Below are positions 44,600-54,951 of a stretch of 64,000 nt of DNA, piece by piece. This stretch comes from Prillingera fragicola (Eukaryota; Basidiomycota; Tremellomycetes; Trichosporonales; Trichosporonaceae). How positions within the stretch are numbered: position 1 is the first letter of the stretch; each line of letters begins with the position of its first letter. The stretch is taken from positions 3,038,001 through 3,102,000 of the forward strand of contig BEDY01000001.1 of the NCBI GenBank assembly GCA_002335605.1, written 5' to 3'. The notes under the pieces were generated by a model, which saw nothing but the letters and a program-made list of their open reading frames with translations, was not told the origin of the DNA and ran no database searches. A program made the position numbers and the translations under genes.

Positions 44600-45806
44600 A
44601 TGTTTGCCAACTCCGTCCGCCAGGGTGCGCAGCTTGTACGAGGCACGCGCAGCTAGCTGACAGAGAAACAGGTCTCCGCGCCGCTTCGCGCCAGTCTGGT
44701 CCGTTTCCTCCTAACTCCTCCGGGCACACAAGCAACTGACAAATATGGTAGTCCGCGCCTTCTCGGCCCAGGCTGCCCGCACCACCCCCCGCTACACCAC
44801 CGCCATCGCTGCCGGTGCCGCGGTCTCGGGCTTTGCTCTCTACCAGCGTGAGTACACCTTCCATCTGCGTGCTTCTCGTCGAGGCGGGCGAGTACACGTG
44901 GGTTCGCACCAGGGCGAACGGCTGCAGCGCTGTAGCGCAGCAGTCGGGACCCATGAGCTCTAGCAGCCGGAGCGTGCTCCCGGACGACACTGCTGTGGCA
45001 TAGCTCCGCTTCGTAGCATCTCCGATTATTGTGGCATCGCTGACTCGCAGTCGCCAACCCCACCCTTCTTGACTCGAAGAAGCCCGCTGGCAAGGCCGGC
45101 ACCCCCGGCACCGTCTCGGAGCGCTCGTTCGTCATGGTAAGGCTTGCTGTACTGGCGTAGCTGACTCCCAAGATCAAGCCCGACGGTGTTTCGCGCCAGC
45201 TTGTTGGCAAGGTGAGCCATATAGTCGTGGTTCAACGCTAACGTGGCAGATTGTCGCCCAGTTCGAGGGTGGGTGGTTGTTTGTGTAGCAGTGCTAACGT
45301 CAGACCGTGGCTACAAGCTTGTTGCGTGAGTACACTCTCCGACGTGCGGCATTGACCACTAGCATCAAGTCGCTCGTCCCCTCGGAGGGCCTCGCCAAGG
45401 AGCACTACGAGGACCTCTCGGGCCGCCCCTTCTACCCCTCGCTCGTCAAGTACATCACCTCGGGCACTCCCGTTGTCGCCATGGTCTGGGAGGGCAAGGA
45501 CGTCATCAAGCAGGGCGTGCGTACCGCCACTCATTGTCATGACTCTGCTGACCCCCGCAGCGCAAGCTCGTCGGTGCCACCAACCCCCTCGAGTCGGACA
45601 ACGCCTCGATCCGCGGCAAGTACGCCGTCTCGGTCGGCCGTAACCTCATCCACGCGTCGGACAGTCCCGAGGCTGCCAACACCGAGATTAACCTCTGGTT
45701 CGGCAAGGAGGACCTCCCCGAGTACGAGGTGAGTACCGCTGATTCATTTGGGGTCGTGCTGACTTGAAAGCCCGCTGCCTGGGGCTGGGTCATGGCCGAC
45801 AACTAA
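44600..45806 (+). CDS. Nucleoside diphosphate kinase with mitochondrial-type N-terminal extension
   Basis: Nine exons, 44600-44624, 44752-44847, 45051-45136, 45173-45211, 45250-45268, 45304-45325, 45363-45516, 45561-45728 and 45771-45806, 214 residues. The core is a textbook NDP kinase: '[20 protein letters not shown]', '[16 protein letters not shown]', '[18 protein letters not shown]', '[18 protein letters not shown]', '[18 protein letters not shown]', active site '[10 protein letters not shown]' (phospho-His ~178). It swaps phosphate between NTPs and NDPs. HASD instead of the commoner HGSD is also seen in the mitochondrial human NM23-H4. The N-terminus '[19 protein letters not shown]' then a hydrophobic span '[15 protein letters not shown]' looks like a mitochondrial presequence with an inner-membrane anchor (inference). 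Exons of 25, 19 and 22 nt and introns of 35-38 nt are notable. Confidence 0.93.
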
Positions 45807-48711
45807 GTGTCTGCCGACCTGGGATACTTACAAACAATTGTCGAGAAATCAATATGCACGAATATGTGCTACTGGGAGCTGAATGGCTGATTGACGTGGC
45901 CAACTGATGCGTGGACGATTGACCTGGGTTGCCAATCGTGTGCCACTCCCCTCCGTACCATAGTAAGAATTCTAGCTCATCTGCCAACAAGCAAAGCTAT
46001 GAACCCGGACAAGCTTGGATGAGATTCTCAAACCTCCTGGACTACCGCAATGGAACACATAATGCATATTGAAGCAATATTGGACGATTCGAGAGCAAGT
46101 ACGACGGATCGATTCTGTCGCGCGACCCAGCAGCCACGTCGTCCGATATCCGTGGCTTTCGTGGTGTGTTTTTCAGACCTCGGAGAAACATACTGTCAGC
46201 ATGTGCCGCTGAATCTGTCCTAATCTACGTTGCCGACGATGCACGTGGCATAGATAAGCAAACAACACACATCCGTCAGTCAACTCGTGTGACCCTGCTG
46301 GAACCTCGTACGCTCAGCTGTGAGTCACCTTAGCTAGACACGGACTGGCAGGCAGGTCAGCATTTTCATTGGCAGGCAGAAAGTCAGTCGCGTTCAGTAC
46401 TTCACGTGTTTTCCCCTAGTTGCCCACATTCCCAAGGCGCAGCTTGTAGCGTCTTGGCTCTGTGTCTCGCGCGTCTGGAACTGGCTCGCCACAGCTCGCT
46501 TAAAGTCTCCGAGTCAGAGCAGTCACATACCTCGTTCCCGCCCCATCGCAGCCCGTGGCGTAGATCCCATGCAAACGACACGCTCGCTAGCGAACAGATC
46601 CAGAGACGCGATACGTAAACGTTCCGTCGATCACTGATCAACAGATCGGCGATGGGTCGTGGTATGAGGCGTTGCCGTTAATTCCATTGCCAAGTAGTGG
46701 CTGAGCCCATTTGCTTGAAATGTGCGGTAGCCGTGCGCAGCCGTCTATACTGCAGTGGCTCTGGCTGCAGGCTGCTGAGGGGTACCTAGATCCCGCCTGC
46801 TTCAGAGACGGACCTGGCGTGGCAAAGTGGAGCAAACATTAGCGGGCAACAAGGTTTCTTCAGCTGTGCTGCCGTTGAGCGCGTGACAGTTAAGAGCTTT
46901 GGCAAGCTATATTGGGGTGCACTGCGCTTACAACCGTTCCCCAGCAGTTGAAAACGAAGTACGGCCAGGCAGCACGAATGTGTCCACTCACGAGCTGTTT
47001 GCCCCAATATAGGCGCCATGTGCAGAGATGGAAGTACGGATACGGTAGCCGCACATGGTCACTCCATTTATTCACTGAAATGACGTACGTAGGAAATTCA
47101 CAGCGCCAAGCTCATCGCCAAGCGCGAGGCTGCAGCGTGCTGCCGAGGTCTTGAAGCAGCCTGCAGTTCTGTTGTGGTCGTATACACGGCCGAGAAAAAC
47201 TCACGTTCCGGGATGCGGGATTCTGCACCAACCGATGACGTTGAGCCGCCAGCGGCGTCGGGATGTGTGCAACCATCGTCCTACTCTGATGTATTATTGT
47301 ACGCCTCCTGCGGCGCTCCGGATGCGGACTCAGGCCAGGGGATCGGCATCCTGTCATGTGACGGCAACCGCCGTTGGCACGCCATCACCTCACCGTACAC
47401 TGTGACTCGGAGACCCAGCGACCTGGCCAGAGCTATTCTGCGCCGTCCCCATCAACCCCGTGTTGAGCCCCATCGCGAGGTCCCCACGGACGCGTCAAAG
47501 AATAGACGCACCGGCGAGCAAGAAGCCCGCTGCTCCGAGTCGGTAGCAGGCCGAGCGACTAGACGATAGATATCGGAGGCAAGCCGACCTCGCTGGCTTG
47601 CCGTGCCTTTAGTCTGTTTACAGACACCGGGAAAGTCGGTCAGGGTAGGATATCCGAGGTCGGGCCAGCTCCGTGATCAAAGAGAGCAAGACGAGAGGCA
47701 GGAGATCTGATGGCGAGCCGCTGTCAACTGCCGTTGGTGCCTGTGCTTGGTTTGGGCTTGGAACATTGCCGCCTGCAGCCGCATGTCGTGCCGCTAGCCA
47801 CATGCAATTCAGAGTGGGCACAGGAGGCTTCAACCAACGGGTAGGGGCCAACAGCAACCGGCGACTGGCACGGCCCTCATGACACCGGCCATGTGATGTT
47901 GTGCGACGCGTGCCGTCGGCGTGAGGCTGGTGAGACTGTTCAAGAAGACGATGGCAACACCGCTCTAGGGCTTGCTCGACACACCGTGCACAGTGGACAC
48001 TGCGCACACCGGACACCATTCAAGCCTGTCCTGTCTGCACCCTTGATGTTCTGGCCTCACGTGCCCTCTCAGCTGTTGTTCCTATCGTGGCTGACCCTTG
48101 TGGCATCCCCAATCACGGAGCCTCGCCGAACGCGGGGCGACAACTCGGGGCTCGGCAACTGTCTAGCGATCTAGCGATCTGCTCCGCTTGCGACAGCTTA
48201 CAGAGACAATCTTGGCGTCTTGGGCCGGGCCTGGTGGCCGCCCTGAGTGTTCACAAGGTGCAACAGCTGCTTGCACGGAGAGGCGCCGAGGAAAGTCCCC
48301 CATGCTCCCCCGGACCGTGCCCAACACAGGCCAAGCCTAACCGACCTCGGCGGGTACCTCTAGGGCACCACCAGTACGGGCAGCGAAACGTCCATCTTGG
48401 GACCCCACCGATGGAAATGTCGACCCAAACGGCCCCACGCCGCAGCCGTCTCTGGATGCCTCTGTGTGGTAGGCGTAACTATGCGGCTCCCTGATTTCGG
48501 CCCCAGCCCGTTGACAGGAACGGTCAGCTGGGTCTCTTGAGGGTCACACCAGGTCGGTAACGAATGTATATAAGACTGACGACGATCAGACGACCTTGCT
48601 CCTCATCACCAGCCCCGTGGCACTCCTCTTCCTCATCTAGGACAAACCGGCCACCGTCTTACACGCCTTGTCTTTCGTATTATCCACCAACCCCGACAAC
48701 GTCTACTCATC
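45807..48711. other. 2.9-kb region without a recognisable gene
   Basis: The largest gap in the window, upstream of a sugar transporter. Short open frames occur on both strands but their products look random and lack domains. Small features: an AGATAAGC (GATA-factor-type) site near 46250, GGCAGGCAG repeats around 46346-46378, and an 8-base tandem CTAGCGAT at 48163-48178. A long regulatory region or non-coding transcript is possible. Confidence 0.5.
48567..48573 (+). promoter_or_regulatory. Candidate TATA box of sugar transporter gene
   Basis: TATATAA, 145 bases before the ATG, followed by a pyrimidine-rich leader. Context fits a strong regulated fungal promoter. Confidence 0.5.
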
Positions 48712-50397
48712 ATGACCAACTTTGACGAAAAGGTCAATGTTGAAGAGCTCGAGGGCCGCAGGATGTCGGCTGCTGAGAAGTACGAGTCTCACCGCAAGCA
48801 GTCGGTCGCCCACCTCGAGATCGCTGCCACCACCCCCGGCCAGGGCGCCGAGTGGGCCGAGCTCCGTAACGAGGCCATGATCGCCGAGGAGAATGAGCGC
48901 TCCATGGGTCTCCTCGAGGCTCTCAAGTCCTACCCCACTGCCGCCATGTGGTCGTTTATCATTTCGTCCCTCATCATTATGGAGGGTTACGACACTGCCG
49001 TCCTTGGAAACGTTCTCGGTCTCCCCCAGTACCGCCGCAAGTTCGGTGAAGAGTACATCAAGCCTGACGGCACTCTCGACTACCAGCTCACTCCTGCCTG
49101 GCAGACCGCTGTTGGCCAGGCACCCAACATTGGTTGCTTCTTTGGTATCTTCCTCGCCTCGTACTCGCAGGACCGCTGGGGTTACCGCCGCACTCTGCAG
49201 ATCGGACTCGTCTTCCTCACCTGCTGCATCTTTATCATCTTCTTTGCTCCTTCGGTCGAGGTCCTCTTCATTGGAGAGCTTCTCTGTGGTCTTCCTTGGG
49301 GGGCTTTCTCGTCTTCGGCCGTCTCGTACGCCTCGGACGTTACTCCCATTCCTCTCCGTGGTTACCTCACCACCTACGTCAACCTCTGCTGGATTATCGG
49401 CCAGATTCTTGCCGCCGGTATTCTCAAGCGTGTCCTCGCCCTCGAGGGTGAGCTCGCCTACCGCATCGCCTTTGCCGTTCAGTGGGTCTGGCCCATCCCC
49501 CTCTTCATCGGCATCACCCTCGCTCCCGAGTCGCCCTGGTTCCTCGTCCGCAAGGGCCGTCTCGATGAGGCCGAGCGCGCCGTTGGCCGTCTCTCGAGCA
49601 AGTCGGAGAAGGTCGACCCCGCCAAGACTGTTGCCATGATGGTCCGCACCAACCAGTTTGAAATTGACAACGCCGTCGGTGGCTCGTACTGGGACTGCTT
49701 CAAGGGCTCTGACCGCCGCCGTACCGAGATCTCGTGCATTGCTTGGATGTGCCAGGTTATTTGCGGAATGGTCTTTGCCGGTAACCCCGTCTACTTCCTC
49801 CAGCAGGCCGGTATGGCCGACGAGAGCGCCTTCTCGGTCAACCTTGGTGTCACCTTTATGGCTTTCGCCGGTACCCTCCTCTCGTGGGTCTCGCTCACCT
49901 ACGGTGGCCGTCGTCCCTTCTTCATCGGTGGCATGGTCACCATGCTTGTCCTCCTTGTCATCATCGGTGGTCTCGCATGGCCTGCTGAGGCTGGCGCCGG
50001 CAACCCTAACGTTCGTTGGGGCCAGGCTGCTCTCATCATGATCTTTGTCTTCACCTACGACTTTACCGTCGGTCCCCTCACCTACTGCATTGTCGGTGAG
50101 ACCTCGGCTACCCGTCTCCGTGCCAAGACTGTCGGTCTCGCTCGTAACACCTACAACATCACCAACATTGTCTGCGGTATCCTCAACACCTACATGATGA
50201 ACCCCACCGCTTGGAACTGGAAGGCCCGCTCCGCTCTCTTCTGGGCCGGCACTGCTCTCCTTGCCACTGTCTGGTGCTGGTTCCGTCTTCCCGAGATGAA
50301 GGGCCGCTCATTCCGCGAGCTCGACATTCTCTTTGAGCGCAAGACCCCTACCCGCCAGTTCAAGAGCACCCACGTTGCCGAGGAGGAGGAGGAGTAG
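48712..50397 (+). CDS. MFS sugar transporter, alpha-glucoside (maltose permease) type
   Basis: One uninterrupted exon, 561 residues, about twelve membrane spans. Sugar-porter signatures: 'IIMEGYDTAVLGNVLGLPQY' (first span, GYD motif), 'DRWGYRRTLQIGL' (loop 2-3 D-R-x-G-x-R-R), 'PESPWFLVRKGRLDEAERAV' (PESPxxLxxxGR, end of span 6), 'PVYFLQQAGM', 'VGETSATRLRAKTVGLAR' and 'LPEMKGRSFRELDILFERK' (PExKGRxxxELD). The 'NLCWIIGQILAAGILKRV' element is typical of fungal alpha-glucoside:H+ symporters rather than hexose carriers. Localised in the plasma membrane. Codons are strongly biased to C-ending and GGT-type forms, as in EF-3, which suggests high expression. It converges with the next transporter. Confidence 0.92.
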   Translation: MTNFDEKVNVEELEGRRMSAAEKYESHRKQSVAHLEIAATTPGQGAEWAELRNEAMIAEENERSMGLLEALKSYPTAAMWSFIISSLIIMEGYDTAVLGNVLGLPQYRRKFGEEYIKPDGTLDYQLTPAWQTAVGQAPNIGCFFGIFLASYSQDRWGYRRTLQIGLVFLTCCIFIIFFAPSVEVLFIGELLCGLPWGAFSSSAVSYASDVTPIPLRGYLTTYVNLCWIIGQILAAGILKRVLALEGELAYRIAFAVQWVWPIPLFIGITLAPESPWFLVRKGRLDEAERAVGRLSSKSEKVDPAKTVAMMVRTNQFEIDNAVGGSYWDCFKGSDRRRTEISCIAWMCQVICGMVFAGNPVYFLQQAGMADESAFSVNLGVTFMAFAGTLLSWVSLTYGGRRPFFIGGMVTMLVLLVIIGGLAWPAEAGAGNPNVRWGQAALIMIFVFTYDFTVGPLTYCIVGETSATRLRAKTVGLARNTYNITNIVCGILNTYMMNPTAWNWKARSALFWAGTALLATVWCWFRLPEMKGRSFRELDILFERKTPTRQFKSTHVAEEEEE

Positions 50398-50991
50398 TCC
50401 ACTCTCCCGGTTTGTTGTGTCGTGCCAGTGGTGGAGAAGGTGGAGGGTCGAGTTATAGCGGCAGGAAAAGCTTTTTAGTATTTTGAGTCGACTGGTGTCG
50501 ACTGGTAGTGGCTCTCCTTGTACAGACGTGATATGAACATGTCCAGAAAATTGTTTAGCTGCACCTTGGCGAACAGTACTGCAAAATAATTTCAAGTATG
50601 TCAAGTGTCATAATGACCGACCGAGAACGTAGCCAGGACCGTCAGGGGCCATTGCTACCTTTGTTGGCTGCTCACATGTCTTCATGCGCCCTGGATATTC
50701 CAGGTCGACGAACAGCACGAACCTGACAGCTGACAGCTCACACGTGCCCCGCGGGCTGATGGAATGTTGGAACTGTGGAGCATGCGCAGCTGGGAGAGCC
50801 GTGGAGAGGGTTTCCAGAAACTCGAGCCTCGTTGTCAACATTGAGAGAACCAACTGCCGCCACCTCAACGGCAAGCTTGATGATGTATCTGTGATAAAAT
50901 GAAATTCATAACAACGATACCATAGTCTTATCGGCAGTCTGCTACCTACAAACTGATCCTATACATCCCGGCCACAAACCTAGGTCTCCGT
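50398..50991. other. Intergenic region between convergent transporter genes
   Basis: 3' regions of both transporters. It contains a perfect 10-base tandem repeat at 50487-50506. No gene recognised. Confidence 0.5.
50487..50506. repeat. Tandem repeat of GTCGACTGGT
   Basis: Two perfect adjacent copies of ten bases, in the 3' flank of the transporter. Confidence 0.85.
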
Positions 50992-52735
50992 TTAGTGGAG
51001 GTCCATGGGGTCGACGTGGGTCGAGGCAAACTTCCGCGCGGGGGTCTTGCGGTGGAAGAGCACGTCGAGCTCACGGTACGAGCGGCCACGCATTTCGGGG
51101 AGGAAGAAGTATGCGAGGACGAGACACAGGAGAGCACTGCCACCCCAGAAGAAGCCGCACTTGCCCCCGAGGTTCCAGCCGGTGGGGTTGAGCATCTGCG
51201 AGGCAAGCTCGATGCAAGGGATCTCGATAAGGTAGTAGCACGCGCGACCGAAACCGGTCGAGAGGGGACGGAGGTGGATCGACGACGTCTCGGCGATAAT
51301 CGTGTAACTGATGGGACCGAGGGAGAGGGCAAAGACAAATGAGATGATGACGCCGAGACAGGCCTGGGCAAACTGGGCCTCCTTGGACTTGGAGGCGGCG
51401 GCGACAACGCCGAGGGTCAAGAGGAAGGTCATGTTGATGGCAGTTCCGTAGAGGTAGATGGTGCGACGGCCAAAGTACGACGACAGACCCCAAGACAGCG
51501 CGACGGCGACCATCTGGAGACACGAGGTGATGAGACCGAGCTGGAAGGAGAAGTTGGTGTCCATACCAGCCTCTGTTTTCTTGTCAGCACATGTTTCGCA
51601 TGGTGTAGTGCAAGTGACTCACGCTCAAAGAAGAAGACGGCCTGGTTGGCAATAAGGTTACCAGCGAGGTTCTGGCCGGCGTAAACGCAGCCGATGATGG
51701 CAGTACGCCTGAGGTCGATGCCGCGGAACAGGTCGAGGTAGGTGGGCTCGGAGGTGGTCTTGGTCTCAATCTCGACGGTGCGGACCATCATGGCAAGCAC
51801 GTCGTCAACGTTGGTGGCACCCTTGCGGCCAAGCTTGCGGATCGACACGCGGGCCTGGTCGAGGCGGCCCTTGCGGACGAGCCACCAGGGGGACTCGGGC
51901 ATGAAGATCATGAGGATGAGGAGAGGAGTGGGGAAGAGCCACTGGAGCGCAAAGGGGATGCGGTAGGCCCACTGGTCGCTACGCTGGTTAAGAGCGTAGG
52001 TACTGGCACCGACAATGATACTGCCAATGGCCCAGCACATCTGGAGGTACGCAGTGGACACGGAACGAAGGGCAATGGGCGAGATCTCGGAGGCGAACGC
52101 GGGTGCGTTGGCAATGAAGAAGCCCCAGGGAATCTAGAGGCTGTCAGTGACGTGCCAAACCTGCCAGTTGCTGTCAACTTACACCCTCAAGGAGCTGTCC
52201 GACGAGGAAGATGGGAAGCGAGTTTCCAAAGAACGAGATGAAGATGGTGGCGTTCATCATCATGAGGCCGACCATGGTGGCAATGCGGTAACCCCAGCGG
52301 TTGGTGATGGGACCACAGATAAAGATACCGAGCAGAGCACCAATCTGGCCAGCCATGGTGAGAGCCGACTGCCACTTGGCCTCGATGACCCACTTGCCCT
52401 CGTGGAAGACACCATAGTTTTCCTTGAACGCTGGGAGTGCCACAAAGTTGCCGATCAGGAACATGTCAAATGACTCCATGACCTGGAAAAAAAGCATGTC
52501 AGTCGACGAGCACGGCGGCAGCTCCAACGCAACTCACAATGGTGAAAGACATGACAAAGGCCCAGAAACATGCCATGGGGTAGGCGCGGACGGCGTCCAT
52601 GAGGCTCATGTTGTGCTCGGCAGCCTCAGCCTCCATGGCCTCGACCGTCATGTCGTTGTTTTTGGTGTCGAGGTCGATGTGCTGGACCTCTTGCTTGTCC
52701 TGGTCGGCATATGCCGGTGAGTGTGCCACGGTCAT
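50992..52735 (-). CDS. MFS sugar transporter, alpha-glucoside type (second copy)
   Basis: Four exons on the minus strand, 52538-52735, 52183-52482, 51623-52133 and 50992-51572, 529 residues. Signatures: 'VMESFDMFLIGNFVALPAF' in span 1 (SFD where the classic has GYD), 'TNRWGYRIATMVGL', 'PESPWWLVRKGRLDQARVSI' (PESPWWL), 'FFFEQAGMDTNFSFQLG', 'IIAETSSIHLRPLSTGFGR' and 'LPEMRGRSYRELDVLFHRK'. 'MCWAIGSIIVGASTYALNQR' again points to the alpha-glucoside permease group. It is clearly diverged from the neighbouring transporter, so the pair is not a recent duplication. It has three introns, whereas its neighbour has none. Substrate is not decidable. Upstream lies a 2.2-kb gene-free region with repeated GAACGGGAAT motifs. 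Confidence 0.92.
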
Positions 52736-52977
52736 GTTATGATTGTGTGTCAGTGTTCAGGAGGAGTGAGGGGGAGATGGAGGACGTCTACGCGTCTCTT
52801 GGCTGGTTCTTTAATAGAATAGCCAAGACCCCCGCCGGGGTCTCCAGTGCTCCAATCCCCCGTAATCGCGGGCGGCAGCATGCGGTTGTGGAGAGCGTAG
52901 CCCCCCATGTGATAGCCCTGCAGCCCCGGAAATCAACCCTGCATGCCCTGCATAATCCACTGTACACCGCACCAAAA

Positions 52978-53041
52978 ATTCCCGTTCACTGCCTGTGTCT
53001 TTGGCTATCTCTACAGCTCGTGACGGCCTTCGAACGGGAAT
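52978..53041. repeat. Inverted pair of the GAACGGGAAT motif
   Basis: ATTCCCGTTC at 52978-52987 and GAACGGGAAT at 53032-53041, perfect 10-base arms 44 bases apart, about 240-310 bases upstream of the sugar transporter ATG (minus strand). Confidence 0.85.
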
Positions 53042-53870
53042 CTTGGCTGTAGATTGCCAAGGGGGGTGCTGGGTCGGACGGGAAGTTTACCAGGCACCTC
53101 TCAGCCTGAGTGATGCCTCGTTGAACCGCCATTGCCGGCCGGATGTTCCACGGTAGAGTACCCTGACAAGAGCCTGTCGATCCGAACGCTCCGGACACCT
53201 GGCAGCGAGAATAGTGCATCAACAACGCCTTGTTGTCTACGTGGTGATGCCAAAGGATCAAGGTGATGCAAAGACAGAACGGCTACGTCCGACTTGTCGG
53301 TTTTGTCTCGATGGCGCAAGCAAGAAGATGAAGAATACTGTTTCAGCACCACTCGGAGGACACTGAACCAAACCACACTTGCTGACGAAGCTCTGACCTC
53401 ACTGTCATACATGTTCTCTTCCAACCACCCACAGATTCTCATTACCAAGCCCTCTCTGAATACACAACCAGCTAGATGGAGGAGCAGTTATGCAGCATTA
53501 GACGCAGACACGTGGAGATTAGTGAGGCCATGAGGCCAATTGTAGGAGTAACAATTTCGGCCGGTGGAAATGTCTCGTGCGGCCCAGGGTCCAGCTGGAC
53601 ATGTGGAGCCGGAACTTGTCAACATGAAGAGATGTACAGATGATCGTGTGACTCGGCTCAGTCGCTTTGCACATATCATCGCTGGCATTGTCGTTGCGGG
53701 AAAAACCTGTATCTGCTCTCCCCCCGCATTGGCAGCGGCAGGCTTGCTTCATGCCTGATGATGCGACGTACTCAGGCACAACCTCTGCATGCAATAATAG
53801 AATGTCAGACACCCGGATACTATCACATTAGCCGCAGAGGATGGCCAACTCCCTTGCTAGCTTGCTTGAC

Positions 53871-54077
53871 ATTCCCGTTCGAGCATAGGTACACATTCCT
53901 TGGACCACCATCCTCCGCCCCCGACTTCCAGCTGCCAGCGGCCGCCGGCGACTTTCGCACCATTCCTTCTTCTGCCCACCACATTTTCTGGCATCCTCAC
54001 GCCTCGACTTCCAGCATCCGTCATTCCTTTACTAAAATGGGGTAACATGGAATGTGTACCCATACTCGAACGGGAAT
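53871..54077. repeat. 29-base imperfect inverted repeat ending in the GAACGGGAAT motif
   Basis: Arms at 53871-53899 and 54049-54077 match at 27 of 29 positions as reverse complements. The outer ends are ATTCCCGTTC and GAACGGGAAT. The spacer is 149 bases. I see no obvious target-site duplication, so it does not look like a simple MITE. Confidence 0.8.
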
Positions 54078-54107
54078 TTTGTGTGAAAAGCAAGCGAGGC
54101 AAGAGTT

Positions 54108-54160
54108 GAACGGGAATCCATCGACATGAAAGTGTGTTGTACCGCGTCGCGAACGGGAGT
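54108..54160. repeat. Two further direct copies of the GAACGGGA motif
   Basis: GAACGGGAAT at 54108-54117 and GAACGGGAGT (one change) at 54151-54160, same orientation. Confidence 0.8.
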
Positions 54161-54951
54161 TTGGCCCAGCTGTTGCACACGACCTTTGTGTAATTTAGTG
54201 GAGCATATTACAAACAAGCATATACTGCTAGCTTACTTTGACCTTAGCTGAAACGGTAATCAATAGTTGCGTGTAGATAGAGCCGAGTCACATCAGCGGC
54301 GATCTTGGCGAGCCACGATTTTATCTGTTTATGGTTGACCTTTCTCCCACACGGAGCGTCGGTAACCACCTAGCACCTCTCTCAAGCTTCTTTATCTCGT
54401 TTTAGGCAAGAACACAGAGCCAAAAAAGGAGAGATGTGCTCGCACGCTGAGTCGAACAGCGGTCGGGTCAGATGAGGAAGCAGTGAAGCCACAACGACCA
54501 ATGATAACCACCTACACTATACAAGCAGCAACGAGTGCCTCATTTTCCGTTGGCTGATAGCTCTCGGGACGTCTCTACAATTTCCATCGGCTGCCCATGC
54601 AGCCTAGTCAAGGCCACTGTCTCACTGCTCGATGACTTGGGAGCCGTCCTCTCTCGCACCATTTCCACGGCGCGGCAAGTCTTCTTGCGCACATATGCTA
54701 AGAGTTAACACATCTCTGTCCACCACGTCACCTCTGGGATTATCAGCCCAGCGGCCCACTCTTCCTGCCACTGAAAACCGAATTGGGGCTTGGGAATGGC
54801 AGATCATGCGTTTCTTGACGAATCATGCAGCATCGTCGCTGCCACACTCTGATCAATTTGGTTCCGTCCCCTGACGTCAAAGTCATTTGAACGACATCTG
54901 GCCGTGTTCACTGCGCACACATCATCCACTCACTCTTCCTCAACAATAACA

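Larger units (their letters stand above)
52736..54951. other. 2.2-kb region without a recognisable gene, rich in a repeated 10-mer
   Basis: Upstream of the second sugar transporter and of the two-span membrane protein gene. It contains six copies of GAACGGGAAT or its complement between 52978 and 54160 and a 29-base imperfect inverted repeat. No open frame with a credible product. Confidence 0.55.

Noticed and set aside
47174..47569. 131-codon frame in the large gap upstream of the sugar transporter
   Set aside because: No recognisable domain, no typical codon preference of this genome, and no continuation through introns.
48712..52735. Recent tandem duplication of the two sugar transporters
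   Set aside because: The proteins differ in many signature positions and in intron content (0 versus 3), so they are old paralogues.
53871..54077. MITE or transposon from the inverted repeat
   Set aside because: The terminal arms are similar, but there is no target-site duplication or other copy in the window, so I only call it an inverted repeat.
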